Positions 7,890-14,802 of a stretch of 23,128 bases of DNA are shown in pieces. Numbering within the stretch: position 1 is the stretch's first letter; the number at the start of each line of letters is the position of its first letter. The position numbers were made by a program, and so were the translations under genes. Where the stretch lies: the IMG/VR virus record IMGVR_UViG_3300027816_000424, positions 1 to 23,128 of that record. One strand, given 5' to 3'. This stretch comes from a virus. The notes under the pieces were generated by a model. It ran no database searches, was not told the DNA's origin, and worked only from the letters and a program-made list of their open reading frames with translations.

Positions 7890-10445
7890 ATGGCACTAAA
7901 CCCAGTAGAAACATTAAATGTATTTGACAAAGACTTACGAACAGAATTAAGAAATCGTTCGTTTAGTAAAAATTTGGTGCGTATTAGAACACCATTTTTA
8001 CGGTTCACCACTGCTACCGATATGTCAAACATTGATAATGCTGGGTCATTGGGACCAACATTTGGTGCATATAAGGATTGTAGATTTTTTACTTTAGGAT
8101 TGCATGGATGGGATAATAAAAATTATTCTGCAGCAGATTTATATGGCACACAATCTGACAAAGGATTGATTATCGGTACAACATATAAACAGTCTGATAC
8201 TGGTGGTGAACAACGATTGATGTATACCCAAACCACCAAAGACACAGCAGCACAAAATTTTCCACCACCAGGTATAACAAGTGCGACTGTAGAACGTTTG
8301 CGCAATGGAAACGTATTAAAATTTACTCTTGAAATTCAATGTTATACCCAAGAGCAGTTGGAAATTTTAGACGCTGTGTGTTTTATTCCCGGAATGACTT
8401 CTATATTGGAATGGGGAACTATACATTCTACTACAGATACAGTAGAAGAACTAACTACTCTGGATTTCAAAAGAACCGGAGTAGAAACCGATATAAGGTT
8501 AGCGATTGCCGATTCAAGACAAAGCTTTATAGACAAGTGGTGTAAACCAAATAAGTTTAATTATGATTTTGCCGTAGCAAATATTGCAAATGTAAAAACA
8601 AGTTTACAAAATGATGTCTACAAAATCACCGTGGTAGCATACGGTAGAGCAGATAATTTATTGTACATCTCTGCGTATTCAACATCAAATCCACTTGACC
8701 CAAATCAAGTTAACGCCGATCAAGCGGTAGTCAAGTCTGTATCAGAATATTTTAGAATAAATGGTCCGTTCTCTACATACTTGAAAGACAACGTTAATAA
8801 TACGGCTGGAAACATAATACGATTTTATGACCCCATAGACAGAGCAGCACAACCAGGAACAGATGTTCCATCGTCTGCTGATTCTGGGACTACTAACGAT
8901 TTGGGATTGGAAGATTCGTATTTTATAAGTTTTGGACACTTTGTAGACGAAATTTTGAATAGACAGGTTGTGTCTATTATTAACTCTGCTACAAATGGTG
9001 AAGCACAACTATCTAATTTGGTATCTCCACTAATTGATGGAACTGATGTTATCGTTGTTGGATTTAATGAATATCTACGGTCAACAAATCCAGAAACAAT
9101 GATTATCTTCAACGAAGCTGCTATAGCTAAAGCAAATAGAAGAACTACAAATGAAGCACAGCAATCTGGACTTATCAATCAATTACAAAGAAGTGATGGT
9201 AATGGTTCGTGGAGTTATAATAACAGAACTCTTGTTGGAGATACAAGTTTACTTGGAGCAGGTGGTGCAGCTGGTAATGCAGAACGTGAGGGAACTTATA
9301 GCGCGTTACAAAGTAGAAAATTTGGATCAAACGTAATTACGGAAAGTGGTATAACTTCACTAGCGACGGGTGTATGGTTGAATAGTAAAGGAATACAATC
9401 AGTGTTTTTGAACGCAAGAACTATTATGGAAGGACTAGAAGCACTCCTTCGTAATATCAACGCAGCAACAGAAAATTACTGGGATTTGAAGTTATTTTAT
9501 GATGACGACAGACAACAATTTCGTATCTTGGATGATAACGCAAGAACAATAGCTATTAATTCAGAAGATAAAATCTATGAGTTCAATAAAAAATTATTAA
9601 GCACAGATGTAGTAAATGACAAAGGACAACCAGACATTTTGGGTCCTGATGTGTTGGATATACAGGTAAGTACCGATTATCCAAAAATGTTGTTCTCGCA
9701 ATTAGCGGTGTCGGGAATCAACGGTGGTAATTTAATAACTGCTCCTGAACGTAGAGATGCAGACTTTGTAAACAATAAAGGACTCACCGATATATTTGCT
9801 AGAACGAATAAACCACAATCTGGTGTCGAAACTAGCACACCACCAGCATATCCTCCTGGGGGATTGAGTACAACAGATATAGCGAAAACTTTATCTGGTC
9901 AATTATTAGGAGATGCGAGTGGAACAGAAAATATATCTGGCTTACTTGCACCATTTAGTGTTGCTGGAGCACAGGGTGTACCACCACAAGTTGCACAATT
10001 TATTACAACAATATTCAATAATAGACAATTTTTAACAGTACAGCAAGCTAGAGCTTATCGTTCTACATTTGAACGATTTAGAAGAGATTCTTTAATAACC
10101 GAGGCACAAGCAGCAGCTATAACCGCACTATTCGCTTACAGAACAAAAGCATTGATTGAACGTGAAAAAAATAGAGAAAAAGCTGAGTGGGGTTCAAGTT
10201 TTTATGCATGGAATCGTGATTATGCAGATGCAAGAATAGCTGCTCGTGCACGTATTATAGTAGAAAATAAAATTGAAGAATCAAAACAATATTTTAGAAA
10301 TAAAATTGATGCTATAACCAAAACACAAAGAGAAGCGGTTGCGGCAGCTCAACAACAAATAGATGCGCAAAAACCACAACCAGAAATAGTAGGAGTACCA
10401 GGAAGAACAGGTCCAGGTGCCATAGCTGCACGAGGGGGACTGTAA
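7890..10445 (+). CDS. Large baseplate hub-like structural protein
   Basis: An 851-residue protein with no catalytic motif that I can identify. Residues about 143-176 (LKFTLEIQCYTQEQLEILD followed by IPGMTSILEWG) resemble a conserved stretch of gp27/gpD-type hub proteins, where a beta-strand region ends in a Pro-Gly-Met ... Glu-Trp-Gly segment. Later regions mix beta-rich and Asn/Thr-rich stretches. From about 750 to 835 there is a strongly charged, Ala/Glu/Arg-rich segment likely to be helical or coiled coil, then a Gly/Pro-rich end. It lies between the LysM gene and a second protein that carries a hub-like C-terminal segment and a murein hydrolase-like domain. I infer a central hub role, perhaps shared with that neighbour. 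Other tail structural roles remain possible. Confidence 0.6.
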   Translation: MALNPVETLNVFDKDLRTELRNRSFSKNLVRIRTPFLRFTTATDMSNIDNAGSLGPTFGAYKDCRFFTLGLHGWDNKNYSAADLYGTQSDKGLIIGTTYKQSDTGGEQRLMYTQTTKDTAAQNFPPPGITSATVERLRNGNVLKFTLEIQCYTQEQLEILDAVCFIPGMTSILEWGTIHSTTDTVEELTTLDFKRTGVETDIRLAIADSRQSFIDKWCKPNKFNYDFAVANIANVKTSLQNDVYKITVVAYGRADNLLYISAYSTSNPLDPNQVNADQAVVKSVSEYFRINGPFSTYLKDNVNNTAGNIIRFYDPIDRAAQPGTDVPSSADSGTTNDLGLEDSYFISFGHFVDEILNRQVVSIINSATNGEAQLSNLVSPLIDGTDVIVVGFNEYLRSTNPETMIIFNEAAIAKANRRTTNEAQQSGLINQLQRSDGNGSWSYNNRTLVGDTSLLGAGGAAGNAEREGTYSALQSRKFGSNVITESGITSLATGVWLNSKGIQSVFLNARTIMEGLEALLRNINAATENYWDLKLFYDDDRQQFRILDDNARTIAINSEDKIYEFNKKLLSTDVVNDKGQPDILGPDVLDIQVSTDYPKMLFSQLAVSGINGGNLITAPERRDADFVNNKGLTDIFARTNKPQSGVETSTPPAYPPGGLSTTDIAKTLSGQLLGDASGTENISGLLAPFSVAGAQGVPPQVAQFITTIFNNRQFLTVQQARAYRSTFERFRRDSLITEAQAAAITALFAYRTKALIEREKNREKAEWGSSFYAWNRDYADARIAARARIIVENKIEESKQYFRNKIDAITKTQREAVAAAQQQIDAQKPQPEIVGVPGRTGPGAIAARGGL

Positions 10446-10446
10446 T

Positions 10447-11664
10447 ATGGCAGATGCAGACAAGAAAATAGTAAAAGTACTTAAGGTAGGCGTTGGATAT
10501 AACATCGTGCAGTACGATGATAACACAACTGCACGGCGTACAGGTACGTTTGCCGCAAGAAATAATAATCCTGGTAATTTAGAAAATGGGTCTTTTGCTA
10601 GAAGTATGGGGGCATTAGATTTAAGTCAAGCCGAAATAGATAGAACTGGACAACAACCCCCACCAGGTGGAAATCCACCTGAACGATTTGCTATTTTTCC
10701 TACTTATGCGATGGGTCGTGAAGCAAAAAGAAAATTGCTATTTGAAGGGTCAAGATATAAAGATAAGACCATTAGTGTTGCATTGAGCACATACGCACCA
10801 CCCAGTGAAAATAATACACAAAATTACATTAATACAGTAGTAAGAGCTTTAAACCCAGCAACACCAGCAATTACCCAAGATACACTAATGAATACGTTGA
10901 CCGAACAACAACGTATAAGATTTATTGATGCCGTGGAAGCGGTTGAAGGTGGTAGACGAGGACCAACGGGGTCAACACCAACAGCATATACACCTGGAGC
11001 TAGTACACCGTTTAATCCAGATGCAGCTATAGATTCATATATGCTAAAAACATATACACAACCATTGAAACAAGAATTTTCAAGAGACACCGATGTTGTA
11101 AAATTAGCAGACGATGTACGGGGTGGTAATACATTTGTTAGTTTTGATAAAAAACCATATAGAGATTGGTTAAAAAATACAAACAAACTATATAGCGATT
11201 CACAGTTAGATGGAGAATTGGCTCTTCTTAATCTTGCGGCGGAAGCAAATCTGTCTCTTCAAGCGGAAGCAAAGTCTAATTTAGCAAAGGTAGATAATTT
11301 AATACCAGCAGAAGCAGCATTTTTAATACAACGAAACTTGTTTGAATTACAACCAGACCTTATGAGACAACAAATGTCTGCAAACGCTGGGTCTGGAAAT
11401 AGAGAGGTAGATTATTCACACGCGTGGAGAGCACCAGGTAAATTGGCAATCACAGCCGATATTACGATACCTGGTGCATCTGGGTTCCGTATTGGACAAA
11501 TATTCTGGGTTGGTAGAACATATGAGCATTACAAAAAGTTTGGTGCATTCCAACTATTCGGACTAACAGAAAATATTACTATTGGAAGAGGATGGAACAC
11601 AACAATTCATTCTAGGTTCAATGCGATGCCAACAGGTAAAGTTAAAAATTTAAAATCGGAATAA
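10447..11664 (+). CDS. Baseplate hub component with predicted murein hydrolase domain
   Basis: A 405-residue protein of at least two parts. Residues about 35-168 contain ARNNNPGNLENGSF, FAIFPTYAMG, YAPPSENNTQNYI and an ending FIDAVEAVEGG, a pattern I recognise from phage virion-associated peptidoglycan hydrolases with a lysozyme-like fold. Residues about 321-394 (HAWRAPGKLAITADITIPG, FRIGQIFWVGR, GLTENITIGRGWNTTI) look like the final beta domain of hub proteins. A linker rich in Thr, Pro and Ala joins the parts. In T4 the lysozyme activity of the spike complex is carried by gp5, bound to gp27; here a lytic domain seems joined to a hub-type domain. The start follows the previous stop by one base, with GAGGGGG just upstream serving as ribosome binding site. 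The enzymatic function is inferred and catalytic residues were not assigned. Confidence 0.65.
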   Translation: MADADKKIVKVLKVGVGYNIVQYDDNTTARRTGTFAARNNNPGNLENGSFARSMGALDLSQAEIDRTGQQPPPGGNPPERFAIFPTYAMGREAKRKLLFEGSRYKDKTISVALSTYAPPSENNTQNYINTVVRALNPATPAITQDTLMNTLTEQQRIRFIDAVEAVEGGRRGPTGSTPTAYTPGASTPFNPDAAIDSYMLKTYTQPLKQEFSRDTDVVKLADDVRGGNTFVSFDKKPYRDWLKNTNKLYSDSQLDGELALLNLAAEANLSLQAEAKSNLAKVDNLIPAEAAFLIQRNLFELQPDLMRQQMSANAGSGNREVDYSHAWRAPGKLAITADITIPGASGFRIGQIFWVGRTYEHYKKFGAFQLFGLTENITIGRGWNTTIHSRFNAMPTGKVKNLKSE

Positions 11665-11667
11665 TAC

Positions 11668-12084
11668 ATGTTAACAAATATACCTCGTCCACTATTTGAG
11701 ATTTTGGGAGATACAAATACCAAAAATAAATTGTCTTTGACAATTACAAATGTCTCACCAAGTATTACTGATGAAGATATACGAAGAAAAGTGAAGTCTC
11801 GTTATTTTGCGAAATATACATCGCAAAGATATGGTACCGTGTTTGAAATAACTGGTGGTATGTATTCCAATATACTTAATAACCCATTATTTAGAAAAAC
11901 TAAAATAGATTGGATAATATGCGGTAAACTTGAAGATACCATCTTGACATTACCAAGTGGTGATAATATATTAATCAAGGGAGTGATTAGCCAAAACAAG
12001 GCACTACTTGGACTAGCAGAAGAAGAACTTCCAGGTATTACTAATCATTTACGAAACTATATGGAATTCTATTCGGGGGAATAA
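11668..12084 (+). CDS. Unknown protein at the end of the tail gene block
   Basis: A 138-residue protein I do not recognise. It has no signal peptide, membrane segment, Cys cluster or evident nucleotide-binding motif. The sequence alternates short hydrophobic and polar stretches (for example SLTITNVSPSITDEDI and VFEITGGMYSNIL), suggesting a mixed alpha/beta fold. It starts three bases after the hub-lysozyme-like gene and its TAA overlaps the ATG of the polymerase gene by one base, so all three are probably translated from the same message. The AT-rich, A-ending codon style matches the tail genes before it rather than the polymerase after it, so a virion or tail assembly role is a reasonable guess but no more. 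Confidence 0.7.
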   Translation: MLTNIPRPLFEILGDTNTKNKLSLTITNVSPSITDEDIRRKVKSRYFAKYTSQRYGTVFEITGGMYSNILNNPLFRKTKIDWIICGKLEDTILTLPSGDNILIKGVISQNKALLGLAEEELPGITNHLRNYMEFYSGE

Positions 12085-13406
12085 TGGTTGTACAATCGGT
12101 TCTGGACTTACAAAAACTACAGAAGCGAATAGATACCGAGGTGTCGTATATGGCACCTATCCTCGTTGACCAGCACTCGCATCCTGCGGTCAATCAAGTG
12201 TCCTCTTTACATATTGCGTTTAACGACGGGGAATACTTCTGCGTTCCCTTTAATCATCCCGATGGTATCCCTCTATCGGTCGAACTTAAAGACGCATTTA
12301 AGATTGTTACCCTATACAAACGAGAAATCCTTCATGCGTTCCCAAGTGTTCCACACGAACGGGTGCATGATGTTGCGACTATTCTCCACTTATCCAGTAA
12401 TAGTATTCCAGAAATTCGTGAATACTATACTCCGAATATCCAACGAACATTACAGCAGTTTCAGTTTAAGAACCTGCATCTCAGTATCCCGTTGACGATG
12501 TGGATGGAATATGGACACAACCTACTTCGTTTCATCCACGAATCATACAAGAAGCATACAACACCAGATGGGTATGAGTTTGTCAATAATACAATCATTC
12601 CAACGTTGACCACGATTGAGAAGTCGGGGCTATGTATTGACCAGAATATCTTGACAGAACACTTTGGGTCAGACATAAAAAAATATATAACTAATAATAC
12701 AATATATTCAGAATATAATCCATATACTGCTACAGGTCGTCCAAGCAACAAGTATGGTGGTATCAATTTTGCTGCACTAAATAAATCGGATGGAACTCGT
12801 GGAGCATTTACCAGTAGATATGGGGACGATGGACTTCTCATCCAGTTTGACTACGAAGCGTTCCACTTACGTCTGGTTGGGGCACAAATGGGATATGACC
12901 TTCCAAATAGTTCTGTCCATACCTTTCTCGCTCAGCAGTATTATGGTAAAGAGGAGGTCAATCCTGAGGAATATGAGGCGTCAAAAGCAAGAACATTTGC
13001 ATTGATGTATGGAATGACCGAAGAGTTCGGTAATGTTGATTTCTTCCATAAGGTTAGAAAGTATAGTGAACTGATATGGGAAATCTATAGAAGCTCTGGA
13101 TATGTAAAGACCAAAACGGGTAAGAAACTGGTGGTCGAAGAACCATCGCAGAATAAAGTGTTTAACTATTCTGTACAATGGTTGGAAACAGAATCAGCAC
13201 TCACTAATGTCGCAAAGGTGTGTGAGTTATTAAAGGGACGATTGACGAAACCTATTCTCTACACTTATGACGCATTACTCTTAGATTTACACAGGTCGGA
13301 AGCAGCAATGCTCCCAGCAATCAAGAGTTTGTTAGAGGGAGAAATGTATCCAACTAGAATGTATAAGGGTAAAAATTACAATGAACTTTTGAAGGTAGAA
13401 ATATAA
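12084..13406 (+). CDS. Compact family A DNA polymerase with degenerate exonuclease region
   Basis: A 440-residue PolA-type polymerase, short beside Klenow fragment (about 605) or T7 polymerase (704). Template-binding TATGRPS is at 215-221. Motif A reads DYEAFHLR (256-263), keeping catalytic Asp256 but with His where Pol I has Glu710. Motif B has Lys301, Phe305 and Tyr309-Gly310 at the spacing of Pol I Lys758, Phe762 and Tyr766-Gly767; the Arg754 position is Tyr. Asn361 and Gln365 match Pol I Asn845 and Gln849. Motif C reads YDA around Asp396 instead of HDE. Residues 25-150 resemble a 3'-5' exonuclease fold without its acidic catalytic residues. Only 28 residues separate the GLCID segment (182-186) from the TGR motif, leaving no room for a normal thumb. 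It probably acts in phage DNA synthesis, perhaps with partner subunits; activity is unproven. Confidence 0.85.
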   Translation: MVVQSVLDLQKLQKRIDTEVSYMAPILVDQHSHPAVNQVSSLHIAFNDGEYFCVPFNHPDGIPLSVELKDAFKIVTLYKREILHAFPSVPHERVHDVATILHLSSNSIPEIREYYTPNIQRTLQQFQFKNLHLSIPLTMWMEYGHNLLRFIHESYKKHTTPDGYEFVNNTIIPTLTTIEKSGLCIDQNILTEHFGSDIKKYITNNTIYSEYNPYTATGRPSNKYGGINFAALNKSDGTRGAFTSRYGDDGLLIQFDYEAFHLRLVGAQMGYDLPNSSVHTFLAQQYYGKEEVNPEEYEASKARTFALMYGMTEEFGNVDFFHKVRKYSELIWEIYRSSGYVKTKTGKKLVVEEPSQNKVFNYSVQWLETESALTNVAKVCELLKGRLTKPILYTYDALLLDLHRSEAAMLPAIKSLLEGEMYPTRMYKGKNYNELLKVEI

Positions 13407-13409
13407 GGT

Positions 13410-13438
13410 TTGACCTTACATAATAATATTTATTAGGA
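13410..13438 (+). promoter_or_regulatory. Weak candidate sigma70-type promoter
   Basis: TTGACC (13410-13415) starts four bases after the polymerase stop codon and lies in the context TAAGGTTTGAC, nearly the same as TAAGGCTTGAC at the better promoter before the gp32-like gene. No good -10 hexamer is found at 16-18 bases; TATTAG at 13431-13436 gives a 15-base spacer. The similar context is the main argument, and the poor -10 is the main reason for low confidence. Confidence 0.3.
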
Positions 13439-13465
13439 GTAAAAAAGCAGGAAGTTTTACCCTAA
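13433..13465 (+). promoter_or_regulatory. Leader hairpin with ribosome-binding-like sequence in the loop
   Basis: TTAGG (13433-13437) pairs with CCTAA (13461-13465) and, after a single bulged A, GTAAAA (13439-13444) pairs with TTTTAC (13455-13460), giving an 11-base-pair stem. The 10-base loop AAGCAGGAAG contains AGGAAG. A second ribosome-binding-like string, AGGAG (13435-13439), is buried in the stem. A five-codon open frame (ATG AGT TTA TTA TTA TGA) begins at 13465 and its stop overlaps the ATG of the next gene. There is no U-run after the stem, so it does not look like a terminator; translational control is inferred. Confidence 0.5.
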
Positions 13466-13478
13466 TGAGTTTATTATT

Positions 13479-13886
13479 ATGAAACCAGAAACACAGTTAC
13501 TTTGTACTTTCTGTGCAAAAAAGGATATTGAATCCACCATAGAACAAATCAAGAAAATCTACACACTCGCATTTAATTCGGTTTATGTGTTGGATAATGT
13601 GAATGATGAGAATCAAGCAATCTTGACGTATAATATCGATTTATCGAAACCAGTTCTTGGTGAAGCACCAGAATCTACAATTTCAGTACATAGAAAGAAG
13701 CAAACAAACACTATCTACACAATCAATGCTATTAATAAGTTGATTGAAGAAAAGAATGGTGGTGTATTAGATAAGACCTATAAGATTGATTGGACTGAAT
13801 TACAAAATACTGTTTTAGTCACCGCATACGGTCGCCTTAAAAAAGTAAATACTAAAATATCAAATATTATTAATATTCAAAACTAA
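13479..13886 (+). CDS. Unknown phage protein between polymerase and SSB genes
   Basis: A 135-residue protein I cannot name. It contains CTFCAKKDI near the N-terminus (two Cys), then VYVLDNVNDENQAILTYNI, a segment ISVHRKKQTNTIYTINAIN, and KIDWTELQNTVLV. The pattern of short beta strands and helices suggests a small alpha/beta protein. It has its own upstream region of 72 bases, which includes a possible -35 element and a striking hairpin leader, so it may be separately controlled. It lies between the polymerase and the gp32-like gene, so a replication-linked role is possible by position only. The ATG at 13479 overlaps the stop codon of a five-codon leader frame. Confidence 0.75.
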   Translation: MKPETQLLCTFCAKKDIESTIEQIKKIYTLAFNSVYVLDNVNDENQAILTYNIDLSKPVLGEAPESTISVHRKKQTNTIYTINAINKLIEEKNGGVLDKTYKIDWTELQNTVLVTAYGRLKKVNTKISNIINIQN

Positions 13887-13889
13887 GGC

Positions 13890-13918
13890 TTGACAAACAC
13901 AACTGACCTCATTATCAT
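13890..13918 (+). promoter_or_regulatory. Sigma70-type promoter for the gp32-like gene
   Basis: A perfect -35 hexamer TTGACA (13890-13895), an ideal 17-base spacer and a -10 hexamer TATCAT (13913-13918, five of six matches to TATAAT) lie in the 84-base gap before the SSB gene. Transcription would start near 13925, leaving a leader of about 45 bases. A dyad, ACCTCA (13906-13911) and TGAGGT (13925-13930), brackets the -10 element. This is the best host-type promoter seen in the window and suits a protein needed in large amounts. Confidence 0.7.
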
Positions 13919-13970
13919 ACGTGGTGAGGTGTATTAAACACTCAACTCTAAACACTAAGGAGAAAATTGT

Positions 13971-14789
13971 ATGGCACTAGATTTTAATGCCCTAAAGGCA
14001 AAGCTCAACACATTCACAAAGCAAAGTGACCGAAGTGAGTCGCTTTGGAAGCCCACCGAAGGTAAGACAACCATCCGTATTGTCCCGTGGGCAAAGAACC
14101 GCGAGAACCCTTTCATTGAACTCTATTTCCACTATATCGGAAATAAGACTTACATCTCGCCTCTTTCATTTGGTCGCCGCGACCCTATCGCGGAATTCGC
14201 AGACAAGTTAGTTGAAGATGCACGCCGTGAAGGTCGTGAAGCGGAGAAGGCTGCCTGGAAGCAGGCTAACGCTTTCCGTCCGAAGCTTCGTACCTATGTT
14301 CCTATCATCGTTCGTGGTGAAGAGGACAAGGGTGTTCGTTTCTTCTCATTCGGTAAGACGGTCTATCAGGACCTCCTTTCCTACATCGCTGATCCTGACT
14401 ACGGTGATATTACTGATCCGAAGGTTGGTCGTGATGTTGTGGTCGAATATATCCCACAAGAGAAGTCCGACACGAACTTTGCCAAGACCTCAGTAAAGGT
14501 TAAGCCGAATCAGACCCCTGTGGTCGGTGATGTTGATGTTGCTAAGAAGCTTCTCTCGGAACAGCCCGATATCTTTGCACTCTACAAGGAACCTTCCTAT
14601 GAAGAGTTGATGGTTGTTCTCCAGAAGTATCTTGACCCAGATGGTTCGACTCCCACCCCCGCTCCTGCAAAGGGTAATTCTGAGGTCAAGAGTGTGACCG
14701 CCGAAGTCCTTGACGTTAAGACGGAGATTTCTGAGTCGGCACAAGTCAAGAACGCTCTTGATGAGTTCGATAAGCTATTCGACAATTAA
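13971..14789 (+). CDS. 32: gp32-like single-stranded DNA-binding protein
   Basis: A 272-residue protein that would coat single-stranded DNA at forks and during recombination. Evidence: an N-terminal basic region, a central domain with TTIRIVPW (33-40), NPFIELYFHYIG (46-57) and FFSFGKTVYQDLL, and an acidic C-terminus ending NALDEFDKLFDN, as in T4 gp32 where the acidic tail contacts replication partners. The protein has no cysteine, so the zinc site of T4 gp32 is absent; the corresponding loop holds a charged Ala/Glu/Arg-rich segment (about 70-100). The ribosome binding site AAGGAG (13957-13962) precedes the ATG. Base composition is unusual: the line 14161-14220 is 50% G+C by hand count, against 25% in part of the tape measure, with many C-ending codons, as expected for high expression. 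Confidence 0.85.
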   Translation: MALDFNALKAKLNTFTKQSDRSESLWKPTEGKTTIRIVPWAKNRENPFIELYFHYIGNKTYISPLSFGRRDPIAEFADKLVEDARREGREAEKAAWKQANAFRPKLRTYVPIIVRGEEDKGVRFFSFGKTVYQDLLSYIADPDYGDITDPKVGRDVVVEYIPQEKSDTNFAKTSVKVKPNQTPVVGDVDVAKKLLSEQPDIFALYKEPSYEELMVVLQKYLDPDGSTPTPAPAKGNSEVKSVTAEVLDVKTEISESAQVKNALDEFDKLFDN

Positions 14790-14802
14790 TCGGTAATCAA
14801 CT

